A stretch of DNA of 64,000 nucleotides from an uncultured Opitutales bacterium (GCA_943787575.1 CALSMY010000011.1:109782-173781); one strand, 5' to 3'; counted from the first letter of the stretch, positions 54,786-64,000 are shown. The notes: generated from the letters alone by a model not told the origin. Made by a program: numbers and translations.

Positions 54786-56189
54786 TTAGTTTGCACGGTT
54801 TCGATCGATGTTACTAGTCTTTCCTGTGACCTCGTGGTGGGTCGCAACCAGGGTAGGTTTTCCTTCTGCCCGCTTTACCTCAATGGAAAGAAACCCGCCC
54901 TGAACCTTGAGGTAGCGGTGTTCTGGGTAACGGTGCTCTTCCTTCCAACCCGAGGCGTGTTCGTCGGAAGCGGAACCGCAGGAGAATTCCTTGAGTCCGG
55001 TTTTCGGATCGACGGAAACATACTGCCAGTGGCGATCTCCGCAGATCACATAGGCATTTTTATGGGAGGCGAGAAAATTTCTTATCTCATTACCTTCGTG
55101 GGTGAAGCCTTTGTTGGCATGGTTGTCATTTTTGGAGGACCGGTCCGGACCGACCACTGGGGTGGGGGAGATGAGTACACGAAAGGTGGCATCCGATTCT
55201 TCAAAGGTGCGGAAAAACCACTCCTTTTGTTTCTTTCCCCAGATGGTTTTCTCAGGTCCGTCCGGTTGGTTGTTTGGGCTTCGGTAGTCCCGGCCTTCCA
55301 CCATCCAGATTTGCAAGTCCTTCCCCCAGCGTATGGTGCGGTAGTTGTCTTTGCGTACGGGAAATTGTTCACGAAACAAGTTCTTTCCCTGTTCCCAGGT
55401 TAGGTCCATAAAATCCACCCCCGGCCAGGAATCGTTACTGGTTGTATCATGATCATCTTTCATGAAGTAGCTCGCCACCTGCGTGTGGAAATTGGCTAGG
55501 TGGGGCAGGCCATAGAGCCGGTTCCACTTGAACCTGGCCAGTTCCCGATTGGTTGCCCAGGGCATGGCCTTGTCGTAGTACTCAATGTCTCCGGTATGGA
55601 TAAAAAAGTCCGGGTCCAGGTTGAGCATATTTGGATAGATCTGATGCCCTTTGGGAGTATCCCTTCTCGGGTAGTCCTGGCAGGAAGTAACTACAAATTT
55701 AATAGGGGCAATCATCTCCGGAGCAGGTGCAGTGCGGAATTTTCCCCGTATGGTTTGCCCAGCTTTTCCTTTTGCCGACCGGCTTTCGACCCGTACCTCG
55801 TAGGTTTGCCCGGGAAGAAGGTCTCCGATTTTCACCTTGCGGGTAAAGTCCCGATCCTCGTCCACCGGTAACCACTCTGTCCTCGTCGACTCCTCTCCCT
55901 GGTTCTGCCAAGAGATGCGTACACTTCCGGCAATGCCAGGGACGGCACCCTCCATATCGGAGAGGCTTTTCCCTTTGGGGATTTGCGGGGCGTGCTTGGG
56001 GACCTTGCGGAATTTTTCCCCGTTCGTATTGGCGGTTGGATTTTTGGTTATACGGGTCCAGATGATTGCGGAATCCTGGGTGACCTCGCCAATTTTTATA
56101 CCATTAGTCTGATAAACTTTGCCCCAAAGAAATGATACCTGCAGGAAGCAAGGTGCAAGAAGAAGGAAAAGCCAGTAGCCCTGACTCAC
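54786..56189 (-). CDS. PhoD-like alkaline phosphatase/phosphodiesterase
   Basis: 467 aa from a GTG overlapping the upstream stop (GTGA). A signal peptide (GYWLFLLLAPCFLQVSFLWG) is followed by a fibronectin-like PhoD N-terminal domain (GEVTQDSAIIWTRITK) and the metallophosphatase domain: VTSCQDYP, HTGDIEYYD, SYFMKDDHDTTSND, VVGPDRSS, CGDRHWQ. The metal ligands of the calcineurin-like PhoD fold are present. It may release phosphate from phosphodiesters, or act on esterified glycans in this operon. Confidence 0.9.
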   Translation of the reverse strand: MSQGYWLFLLLAPCFLQVSFLWGKVYQTNGIKIGEVTQDSAIIWTRITKNPTANTNGEKFRKVPKHAPQIPKGKSLSDMEGAVPGIAGSVRISWQNQGEESTRTEWLPVDEDRDFTRKVKIGDLLPGQTYEVRVESRSAKGKAGQTIRGKFRTAPAPEMIAPIKFVVTSCQDYPRRDTPKGHQIYPNMLNLDPDFFIHTGDIEYYDKAMPWATNRELARFKWNRLYGLPHLANFHTQVASYFMKDDHDTTSNDSWPGVDFMDLTWEQGKNLFREQFPVRKDNYRTIRWGKDLQIWMVEGRDYRSPNNQPDGPEKTIWGKKQKEWFFRTFEESDATFRVLISPTPVVGPDRSSKNDNHANKGFTHEGNEIRNFLASHKNAYVICGDRHWQYVSVDPKTGLKEFSCGSASDEHASGWKEEHRYPEHRYLKVQGGFLSIEVKRAEGKPTLVATHHEVTGKTSNIDRNRAN

Positions 56190-58079
56190 AATCTGCTTAT
56201 ATGAAGCTCCTTAAACCATACCGGGTCATTATGATCCTGTAAAAGAATAGGCCCTTCCCAGGATCCAAAGCCTTTTTGATCTTTGTACTTACTTTTACCA
56301 AACACATCCTGCCACTCCTTGGTTCCCCAAAAAACACTGATGATTTTCTTACCATTCATCCAGTGCTCGATTACATTTGCCATGGCGACGATTTTTCCAT
56401 GATTCCATTCACCTACGGCACGAATTGGTTTATTCTCGGGTGCCGGTACCAAGTCATAAAGCGAGCCTGCCCGGTGAGACGGAATTTTGTTATCCCGGTG
56501 ATTGGCATCGTCTAGAATCTGATATTCCAAGCCAAGATTTCCCCTTGTGCGGTACTTGATTCCACTGTTTCCTGCCGCCGATATTTTCCACTGAAAGGAA
56601 AGTGAGAAGTCACGGAATTTTTCCTTGGTTATAATGTCCTTTTCGCCACCCTTACGAGAAGACCACCCCGTCGGTAATCGTCCAACCTTTACCTACAGGT
56701 TGGCCATTCAATTTAGTCCATTGGGAAAAATTATTACCTTTGAAAGATCCCGATCTGCTGGCTTGCAAACAGTAGGGGGAGCATCCGGAAGCAGGTCTTT
56801 TTTTCGTCTTCTGGTTGGTAGGAATCGGAAAACTGGTGGAGTACACCCTTCAGCATTTCCTGAATCCTTTTTTGATCTGTATCAAGTTTTTGCAGCGGAT
56901 TTTTTTCCAGTCTGTCCTGGGATACATCGAAAAATTTTCCGGTGGTGTAGAGTTTGTACCGCTGGGTTCTGGCCCATTGCTGAAACTTACCGCTCTTCTC
57001 CTTTTACCCTGTAAAAACAGTGCACCCATTTTCTTGGGTTTCCTTGCTTGCCAGTGATTTGGGGAAGGAAACTCTGTCCATCCAAAGTGAGGTTGGTAGG
57101 TAGGGGAGATTTGGCCGCATCAAGCAGGGTGGGGAGAAAATCGCTGAAGTCCACCAAGTCCTCTTTGACCTGTTTTCCGGGGATGGTCTTGGGCCAGTTG
57201 GCGATCAGGGGAACATGGGTGCCTGCATCCGTCATCTGTCTCTTTCCTCCTTGTACCATTTTTCCATTGAGTTCGGATTTGATTGATCCAGAGGTGCCAT
57301 TGTCACAGGTAAAAAGAACGAGGGTGTTTTCCCTCAAGCCAAGTTCATCGAGCTTGTTCACGATCTTGCCCACCATTTTGTCGACATAGGCAACCATGTC
57401 CTGGTAGTTACTGGTGCCGTCTTTGGATTTTGGGTTCTCGCTGTCCGGAGTGGGGCGGAACGGATCATGGGGAAGAATCATTGGGTAGTAACCGAGGAAG
57501 GGGCGGTCCTGGTTGCGTTCGATGAAATCGCAGAGGTAATCGGTGACCACATCGGGCCCATATTCTCCATTATTGTAGTCTTTGGCTTTCCGTTTATTTC
57601 CACCTGTGGGTTAGGGTAGCGGGTATCCTTATTGTCTGGTGTTCTTGCTGGTCGGGTGTGTTGCCAGAGGCAGGACTCATCAAACCCGAAGTGTTGGGGA
57701 GAATCGATCTCCTTGCCCAGTTGCCACTTTCCCACGATGCAGGTGGCATAGCCCTCCTTTTTAAGCAGATGGGCAAAGGTGGTCTGCTTGCGGTCCAATA
57801 CTCCAAATTGAACATAGTTTCTGAAATTGGACATCCCCGTCATGATTTTTACCCGGGATGGCGTGCACAGAGGTTGCGAGTAGCAATGAGTAAAGCGTGC
57901 CCCGGTGCTGGCGAGTTCATCGAGGTGGGGTGTCTGGAAAGAAGTGCCCCCATTGGCCCGAACGCACTCATAGCCCATGTCATCCGACATGATGAGGATG
58001 AGGTTTGGCTTTTTTTCTGAGCCAAATAAAGAGAGAGAAAAAAGGAGAAGCGAAAGCAAAAGCAGGATGATGTTTTCAT
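56186..58079 (-). pseudogene. Sulfatase-DUF1080 fusion gene with about six frameshifts
   Basis: Read across frames, this is one gene of about 632 codons. It starts at the ATG at 58079 with a signal peptide. The sulfatase domain has LILIMSDDMGYECVRANGG and the formylglycine site CTPSR (about 57870). It continues VTDYLCDFIERNQDRPFLGY, and FDVSQDRL near 56920. After DAPPTVCKPADRDL the DUF1080 domain (3-keto-glycoside hydrolase-like) begins near 56745 with FKGNNFSQWTKLNGQPVGKG and continues to LEYQILDDANHRDNKIPSHR, ending at 56186. Frame changes lie near 58070, 57585, 56989, 56790 (A run), 56740 and 56660. Sequence on both sides of each is well conserved. It is either a recent pseudogene or an error-rich stretch of assembly. 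Its stop overlaps the PhoD-like gene. Confidence 0.75.
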
Positions 58080-58104
58080 GATGTTGATTGGCTAAGGCTG
58101 AATT

Positions 58105-59892
58105 TTAAAAATGTAAAGATAGGGGCTCCATCTTTTTCCCGCTTTTCAAAATCAATTTGGCGGTCAGATCCAGGGGACCCTCTTTTAAAGGTATCTCAAA
58201 TTTTATAGATTCTGTATCAGTGGCAATTTCCTTTTGCAAGGTGAGCACATTTTTAATCGATAACTCAACCGCTTTTATGTCCAAAGCCATACCCGGAATA
58301 TCGCTTCCCTTATTGCCCACATATTCAATCTTTGAGTCACTGGCCGGGGGCAGCGGTGCACGCATGGCAATATTTCCCGCTTCCCTCGGCCATCGGCGCA
58401 ATTCGAAGAGATAAGTGCCCGGCTCTTCTACCGTTACTGGCCAACTTCCACTCCCCGTAATGCCCTCGCGGATCGATCTCTGCCAGCCATTGGTCAACCA
58501 GGTGGTAGATTGTGAGGAGATGCGGGGGCGTTCGAGGGGTCGGTCTCCTCCAAGATTGTTCCAGTAATCGTTGTAGGCTTTTTTGAGCCGGTTTACCACC
58601 TTCGGCCTTTGAGTGGATAGATCATGCAACTGGGAGGGGTCCTTCTTTATCTGAAAAAGTTCGAAGTGATCAGGTGTGTGATAAATGAGTCGCCACTGTT
58701 CCGTCATGACGAGAGTTTCCTCGAATTTCTTGGGTCCTTTTACGCCATTTTGGGTGTGGAGAAAAAGAGTGCGGTCTGCCCAATCATCCGAGCCTTGTAA
58801 AACGGGGACCAAGCTTCGGCCATCGATGGGCAAGCTTGATCGCTTGGGTTTCCCAAGGCCGCACAAGTCGATGAAGGTGGGCAGTAAATCCACATGGGCA
58901 CTAAAGATCGGAAGCTCCCTTGGTTTTCCGATTAGATGTTCGGGCCCCCGGATAAAGAGGGGCACGCGGTGGCCCCCTTCGTACAGTTTTCCTTTCATTC
59001 CCCTTTGCCCGGAGACTGAGTCGATGTCGGTACCTTTTTTCCGGATAGGGTGGATGGAACCATTATCGGTCAGAAAAAGGAGAAGGGTGTTTTCCGATAA
59101 TTTTTCTTTGTCCAAAAATTTCATCAACCTGCCCATATTCCAGTCCACCCGGGTTATCCCTGCATAGAAAGATGCCTGTTCTTGGTTGCACCCCTGATTG
59201 AGGTAGGGCTGCATCCACTCTTTGGGCACATTGTTTGCCCGGTGGGGGACATTGGTCGGAAGGTAGATAAAGAATGGCTTTTGGTTTCTTTTATTTTGGC
59301 GGGCAAACTCCATGGCCTCTTCGAAATAGACATCGGTGCAGAACCCATCCCGACGAACAACTTCTCCGTTATTCCAGTAACGGTCATCCATACGGTCGTT
59401 ATCCCATAGGTCATCTGCCAATCCCACTCCTCCATTGCCAAGACCCAGCCATTCATCAAACCCTCTGTCAATCGGGCGGTAGGGGTAATTTCCTCCAAGA
59501 TGCCACTTTCCGAAGATTCCTGTTTGGTACCCAGAAGTTTTAAAATACTCAGGGAGGATCGTTTCATCGGTTCGGAGCAGGTTGCGCAAGCCATAGGTCG
59601 AGGTGACCCCTGTTCGTTGCGACATTCTTCCCGTGAGCAAAGCTGCCCGGGTAGGGGAGCAAAAAGCATCCACATGAAAGTTGCTCAGGCGGATACTTTG
59701 CTGGTGCATCCGGTCGAGGTTGGGTGTGCGTACAATGGGGTGCCCGTGGCAACCAAGGTCTGACCATCCCTGGTCATCGGTCATCACCACCACAATATTT
59801 GGTTTGCTTGGAGTTTCTTGAGCAAGAGCAGTTACATGCCATTCTCCACCGAAAAGAAGGGCAAGGAAAAGAACAGGTAGGCGATGAGGCAT
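58105..59892 (-). CDS. Arylsulfatase with C-terminal extension
   Basis: 595 aa, intact. Signal peptide (HRLPVLFLALLFGGEWHVTA). The sulfatase core has IVVVMTDDQGWSDLGCHGHP, the formylglycine site CSPTR in AFCSPTRAALLTGR, GKWHLGGNYPYRPIDRGFDE and LFLTDNGS, as in arylsulfatase A-like enzymes. After about residue 440 there is an extra beta-rich domain (ITGSGSWPVTVEEPGTYLFE) that may bind carbohydrate or stabilise the enzyme. It is six bases from the upstream hydrolase gene, so it is within the operon. Confidence 0.92.
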   Translation of the reverse strand: MPHRLPVLFLALLFGGEWHVTALAQETPSKPNIVVVMTDDQGWSDLGCHGHPIVRTPNLDRMHQQSIRLSNFHVDAFCSPTRAALLTGRMSQRTGVTSTYGLRNLLRTDETILPEYFKTSGYQTGIFGKWHLGGNYPYRPIDRGFDEWLGLGNGGVGLADDLWDNDRMDDRYWNNGEVVRRDGFCTDVYFEEAMEFARQNKRNQKPFFIYLPTNVPHRANNVPKEWMQPYLNQGCNQEQASFYAGITRVDWNMGRLMKFLDKEKLSENTLLLFLTDNGSIHPIRKKGTDIDSVSGQRGMKGKLYEGGHRVPLFIRGPEHLIGKPRELPIFSAHVDLLPTFIDLCGLGKPKRSSLPIDGRSLVPVLQGSDDWADRTLFLHTQNGVKGPKKFEETLVMTEQWRLIYHTPDHFELFQIKKDPSQLHDLSTQRPKVVNRLKKAYNDYWNNLGGDRPLERPRISSQSTTWLTNGWQRSIREGITGSGSWPVTVEEPGTYLFELRRWPREAGNIAMRAPLPPASDSKIEYVGNKGSDIPGMALDIKAVELSIKNVLTLQKEIATDTESIKFEIPLKEGPLDLTAKLILKSGKKMEPLSLHF

Positions 59893-59898
59893 GGCGGC

Positions 59899-60804
59899 CT
59901 AGTTAAGCAGAAGTTCAAGTACCGGGTCTTGGTTGGAAACTGGTTTTCCGTTTTCGTCCTTTCCTCCCAGGTTGAGGTACACCTTGTTGTGCCCCACTTC
60001 TTCAGACTTTTTCTTTAACTCCACCCCAAATAGGCCGTGGTGTATTCCATGGCCGATGTTTTTGGCCGGGGTACTCATATCTCCCCCATAGCCCAGGTAG
60101 ATAGGAGGATCATCTTGGGTTAGGTGGTAGTAGCCGGAAAACTCTTTGTAGAGGGCTTCGTGCTTGGAATAATTTTTCAGGGCATCCTCTATACTTTGCT
60201 CCCCAACAGAGAGATAAATCATTCTATGGAAAACATTTTTCCCTATCCATGGTTCTATCAGTTTTGGATCAATTGCGGTCTGGGCACCCCGCACACTGAT
60301 TCCCTGCACCCGGGTGGACTCCCTTTCGACGGGGTCCTTTGCATTTGGGTTCGCCAGATCATCATGGCAGGCGAGCCATACCGAGGTGCATCCACCGGCA
60401 CTGCCTCCGGTAAGCACAAATTTGTTTTTGTTGATCTTCCATTCCTTGGCTTTGGATCGTAAAAACTGAATCGCCCGGGCCGCATCATGTACGGGTGCGG
60501 GCAGGATGGCTTCGCCAGTCAACCGGTAACCCACGCTGGCAACCGAAATTCCATTTGCGAGGCATGTTTCAATATTCTTCCCGGAAGTTTTGTCTTTGCT
60601 ACCCTGGCTCCATCCACCCCCGTGGATAAAGACCATCAGCGGGCGTGGGCCTTTGCCTTCGGCCTGCCAGAAATCAACCTTGGTTCGCTCATACTGATCG
60701 TAGGCTACATTGGCATATGTTGGGGATGGAGGTGGGGTCTGCTTGGCAGAGATGCCAGTCCATGTAAATGAAAGCAGCAGGATGAGAGCGGTTTTACGAT
60801 TCAT
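59899..60804 (-). CDS. Alpha/beta hydrolase (BD-FAE/esterase type)
   Basis: 301 aa with a signal peptide (KTALILLLSFTWTGISAK). The oxyanion motif LMVFIHGGGWSQGSKDKTSG and the nucleophile elbow LTGGSAGGCTSVWLA with the catalytic Ser are clear. SYGVYRL-type sequence is seen as SVASVGYRLTGEAILPAPVHD. The family covers carboxylesterases and feruloyl/acetyl esterases that de-esterify polysaccharides. In this operon, removal of acetyl or similar groups from a sulfated glycan is plausible. The last 80 residues are variable. Confidence 0.85.
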   Translation of the reverse strand: MNRKTALILLLSFTWTGISAKQTPPPSPTYANVAYDQYERTKVDFWQAEGKGPRPLMVFIHGGGWSQGSKDKTSGKNIETCLANGISVASVGYRLTGEAILPAPVHDAARAIQFLRSKAKEWKINKNKFVLTGGSAGGCTSVWLACHDDLANPNAKDPVERESTRVQGISVRGAQTAIDPKLIEPWIGKNVFHRMIYLSVGEQSIEDALKNYSKHEALYKEFSGYYHLTQDDPPIYLGYGGDMSTPAKNIGHGIHHGLFGVELKKKSEEVGHNKVYLNLGGKDENGKPVSNQDPVLELLLN

Positions 60805-60822
60805 AAAATTTGGGCTATGTGA

Positions 60823-60844
60823 TTAAGAAAGTAAGTCTTCTTAA
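60823..60844 (-). terminator. AT-rich hairpin between two operon genes
   Basis: TTAAGAA and TTCTTAA form a perfect 7-base stem with an eight-base loop in the 96 bases between the fusion gene at 60901 and the hydrolase start at 60804. A competing 8-base pairing exists between 60825-60832 and 60862-60869. It may be a weak terminator or a processing site on the minus-strand transcript. Confidence 0.25.
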
Positions 60845-60900
60845 AAGAAAAATACCAATCAACTTTCTTTTAGGGCAAAGGACTAAATAAGTAAGTTAGC

Positions 60901-63358
60901 CTAGTTCCAAATCTCTCCCTTGGTGAGCAGGCCATCCGTCTGTTGTTGTATCAGTTCCTGCTGAAATGGGGCTTTATGGGTGCTTTGAGGTATTCCTCCG
61001 GAAAAGATATGGATTACTCGTTCCCGTCCTGATCCAAGTATTCGAACAGAGGGATCAGCATGTAGTTCTTTTTGGCTGAGCTTTCCATTTTGATCGGTAT
61101 CGGATTCATCATACTTGGATTTCCAGTAGGCATCGAACTCAGCCACAGTTACCTGCCTGTCCTTATCTCTTGTCCATCATCCGGCAAAGGTAGTCGAAAC
61201 AGGGCTCGTCTTTTCTTTTTTTCGGGATTGCCGGGCTTGAAGTCCCAATGCCTCGTGCCATCACTTGAGTGCTCACCTCCAAGCCCCCTGCCCGCAAGGG
61301 GTGCACGGTGTCTGGTATACAGAAAAGAAAACGCTCCGGCATCCTTCTTGAGCAATGCGTTCCATGCAGGTCCATGGTCGATCAGTTGAAAGCCCCGCTC
61401 CTGAGCAACTTGCCGGTAATTTGGTCGTATGCAGGCAAGGTTGGGTCTCTTCTCGCCTTGCCGTTTCCAAAGACCGGATTCATCACCATGGGAATAATTT
61501 CACAGGCTGGATTCTTTTCGAGGATCCGGTCGATCATCTGATTGAGGTTGCTCCGGGCATGCTCGATGGTGGTTCGGCGCACGGCGACTGCATCGTTGAT
61601 CGAAAACTCGATCAAAACACAATCCGGGCGGTGACGCAGAACTTTGTCCTGCAGGTTTTCCACTCCCCAGTCGGAGTTGGCTCCCCCTTGTGCTCCATTG
61701 ATCAGGTTCACCTGACCGGGGAACTGCTGGTTGAAAACTTCCCGTAACTGGTCTACCCATGCACCCACAGCAGTCAGGCTCGTTCCATAAGCCACCACGG
61801 TTTGCTTGCTTCCTGTTTGTAAACGATCAATCAGGCGGGTGTCCTTGGACTGATTGATCAGGTTGGGCGCCACCACTGGATCACTCACTTTGCGGATAAG
61901 TTTGCGCAATCGCTCACTCATTTCTTCGCGTAGTTTGATGTTTTTGGGTTGGTGGTAGAGGTTGTTCATTTCCTCTGGGTCATTTACAAGGTCGAACAAT
62001 TCCCACTGGTATTTTCCAATCATGCCGGGATAGTGAATCAGCTTATGGGTATCCGTGCGTATCCCGATCATTTCCGGCAGAGTGGTTCCATGCTTGTAAA
62101 AATGATAGTACGATTCGTCGCGCACTTTTTCCGTTTTGCCTTCGAGAATACCACGCAGCGAGTGTCCCTGGATATCACTGGGAATAGGAAGTTCGGCATA
62201 ATCCAGCAGGGTGGGGGCAAGGTCGATATGATTGACCATCGACTGGTGTACCTGCTTGGGGCTAATTTTTCCAGGGAAGCGGACGAGCAGGGGTTGGTGA
62301 AGGGGATTCTCGTACATCCACTGCTTGTTGTAGAACCCGTGCTCGCCTAAGGAAAATCCCTGGTCAGATGTGTAGATCACCAGGGTATCTTTTTCCAGTC
62401 CGCTCTCCTTTAAATAGTCGAGCACCCGAGCCACCTGATCATCCACCGATTTAACCAGCCGGTAGTACCCCTTGATATATTCCTGGTACATTTTACGGGT
62501 CAGGTCATTTCGGGAAATTCCCGGGTTTTCCTTTTCAATTCGTTCCCGCATATCCTTAAAGACGGGCTTAAGAATGATGCGGTTGTTTCTCATAATCTCC
62601 GAAATCGCTTCAGGTGTTCTTCCCTTGTAGTCATCCAGCAGGGTCGGCGGTTCGGGGATAAAAACATCTTTGAGGAAATCCTCGTAGCGGGTAGGAGGTG
62701 TGTAAGGTTCGTGGGGCGGTTTGGGGTGGAGCAAGAGGCAGAACGGTTTGCTTGGGTCGCGCTTTTGCTTGAGCCATTGGATCGCTTCCGTCGTGATCAC
62801 CTCATTGTTATACCCCTTAATTTTGCGCCCACCATTGAGTGCTTCTCTTTGGTTTTTTGGGCTCCAGTCTATCCATGGATGGTGGGGCTCAAATACATTG
62901 GGGTCCCATGGTTTTCCCTGCATTTTTTGCACGCAAAAATAATCAAAACCAGTCGGGCGGGAGAGCAGGTGCCACTTCCCGAATAGAGTGGTCTCGTAGC
63001 CTGCTTTTTGTAAAAGCTTCGGGAATGTTTGCTGGCTTCCATCAAAGCGTTGGTTTAGGTGGGTGACTCCATTGCGGTGGGAATATTTTCCGGTAAGGGC
63101 AGCGGCCCGTGCCGGGGTGCAAAAAGAATTGGGAGTAAGGGCATGTTCAAAGCGCATACCTTCGTTGGCGATCCGGTCGAGGGCAGGCGTTTCGATGTCT
63201 TGGTTTCCGTAACAGCTCAGTGCCTTTTTGGCATGATCATCGGAAAAGATGAGGAGGATGTTTGGCCTCTTTGCCTCTGCGGCGAAAAAGAATGAGAAGA
63301 GGAAAGCAAATGCGAAAAGCGGGCGTAGGAGAAAGGCAGGATGATTCATCGGTTTCAC
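60901..63358 (-). pseudogene. Sulfatase-SGNH hydrolase-EF-hand fusion with three frameshifts
   Basis: The first 658 codons (GTG at 63358 or ATG at 63349) are intact: signal peptide, sulfatase core with ILLIFSDDHAKKALSCYGNQ and formylglycine site CTPAR, then from about residue 535 an SGNH hydrolase (VAYGTSLTAVGAWVDQL; IEFSINDA). The frame breaks near 61402. The next pieces read QERGFQLIDHGPAWNALLKK, then (after an extra base near 61325) YPDTVHPLRAGGLEV, which has the catalytic Asp-His pair. After another extra base near 61175 comes an EF-hand pair, DKDKDRQVTVAEF and DTDQNGKLSQKEL, ending at 60901. Rejoined length is about 818 aa. The domain order implies an exported, calcium-binding enzyme that removes sulfate and ester groups. 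Confidence 0.75.
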
Positions 63359-64000
63359 TTCAGTTTTATCTCTTGGTCAAATTTTTGGTAGGTTTGGTAA
63401 AGTTTATCCACCAAATTTTGGTTTTCGGCGGCAAGGTTGGTTTGCTCGCCTGGGTCCTTTTGTAGGTCATAAAGCTCATACTCTCGTGGTTTTGTTTTTT
63501 CAAAAGGAGTTTTCCTGTCGGGATGAATCCATTTCCAGTCATCCACCCGCAAGGCATTTAACCGGTGAACCATCGGTGGGCGGGAGAATCGTTTTTCCGG
63601 TTTCTAGCAAAGCGGTTAAAAAACTCTGGCTGTCCACTGCAGTGGGAAATTCTTTCTCCAAATTGACTTTTAACAAATCGGCAAAGGTGGCGAAGAAATC
63701 GGTGAAATTGATGGTGGATTCGGAGGTGGTTCCTGCGGCCAGTTTGCCGGGCCACTTCGCGATAAAGGGCACCCGGTGTCCACCCTCGTAGCGATGAGCT
63801 TTCATGCCTCGAAATTTTTCCGAGGAGGCATGCCCCTGTGCTTTCATTCGTTTGTGAGCCACCGGACCAGCGCCGTTATCGCTGGTGAAAATGAGCAGGG
63901 TGTTTTGGTCGAGCCCGTTTTTTTTGAGGGTTTGGTGAATCTCACCTACTACCCAGTCCATTTGCATCAAGAAATCACCGTAAGGGCCGAACCCGCTCTT
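63355..64000 (-). CDS. Sulfatase C-terminal part, cut by the window edge and frameshifted near 63560
   Basis: The frame is open to the right edge, so the N-terminus and formylglycine site lie outside. Visible parts are NTLLIFTSDNGAGPVAHKRM, YEGGHRVPFIAKWPGKLAAG and NFTDFFATFADLLKV, a typical sulfatase C-terminal half. At about 63555-63570 the frame changes by one extra base to HRLNALRVDDWKWIHPDRKT and YELYDLQKDPGEQTNLAAEN, the usual sulfatase ending. The stop overlaps the GTG of the next gene (GTGA). The same indel type as in the other broken genes suggests a shared cause. Confidence 0.82.

Noticed and set aside
53693..56112. Several plus-strand frames of 90-190 codons over the sulfatase and PhoD-like genes
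   Set aside because: All are antisense to well-conserved coding sequence and resemble no protein family.
1..64000. tRNA, rRNA, CRISPR arrays, insertion sequences, prophage
   Set aside because: I looked for direct-repeat arrays, transposase motifs, terminal inverted repeats and tRNA-like cloverleafs in the intergenic gaps and saw none; the gaps are short and mostly filled by genes.

Overview
The window looks like a chromosome segment from a motile, Gram-negative, probably marine member of the PVC superphylum, most likely Verrucomicrobiota of an Opitutae type. This is an inference from gene content: an LpxC-FabZ fusion next to LpxA (an LPS outer membrane), a PVC-type heme-binding dehydrogenase with a CxxCH motif, a set of sulfatases with signal peptides, and a flagellum with both L-ring and P-ring genes. 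Starts are often GTG or TTG, overlaps of the GTGA/ATGA/TGATG kind are common, and few genes have a clear Shine-Dalgarno sequence.

Region 1 (1-26.6 kb, + strand) is a near-continuous flagellar cluster: fliL, fliM, fliN, fliO, fliP, fliQ, fliR, flhB, flhA, flhF, a small membrane protein, a sigma-28 type sigma factor, motA, motB, a small acidic protein, flgF, flgG, flgA, flgH, flgI, flgJ (rod-binding domain only), flgN, flgK, flgL, fliW and csrA. It supplies the C-ring switch, export gate, stator, distal rod, L/P rings, hook-filament junction and the FliW-CsrA control module. Flagellin, FliD, hook, MS-ring and export ATPase genes are not in the window. FlgK (about 1724 aa) and FlgL (1248 aa) are several times the usual size. 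Their inserted middle parts carry repeated aromatic/Gly-Asp modules that look like carbohydrate-binding repeats. This is the most unusual feature of the window.

Region 2 (26.6-33.1 kb, + strand) has a DUF1015 protein, then, after a probable terminator, a tightly coupled set: an MGDG-synthase-like glycosyltransferase, an unknown protein, a class III aminotransferase, PseB-like dehydratase and PseI-like nonulosonate synthase. They probably make or transfer a surface or flagellar sugar.

Region 3 (33.1-50.1 kb, mixed strands) is mostly housekeeping: a free-standing sigma region 4 protein, ilvB, a SirB1-type protein, aroE, prepilin peptidase, pyruvate carboxylase, a leucine-rich-repeat lipoprotein, lpxC-fabZ, lpxA, a DUF971 protein, rpmG, mrp, a TolB-like beta-propeller and a YmdB-like phosphodiesterase.

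Region 4 (50.1-64 kb, all - strand, visibly more GC-rich) is a probable degradation operon for sulfated glycans. In transcription order from the right edge it encodes a partial sulfatase, a sulfatase-SGNH hydrolase-EF-hand fusion, an alpha/beta hydrolase, a sulfatase, a sulfatase-DUF1080 fusion, a PhoD-like phosphatase, a small membrane protein, a sulfatase and the PVC heme protein.

Several genes are broken by single-base frameshifts: fliR, flgG, flgK, the glycosyltransferase, the two sulfatase fusions and the partial sulfatase. Well-conserved protein continues on both sides of each break without other damage, so read or assembly error is as likely as recent decay. No tRNA, rRNA, CRISPR array or insertion sequence was recognised, and no stretch above 300 bases lacks a gene once the broken genes are rejoined.
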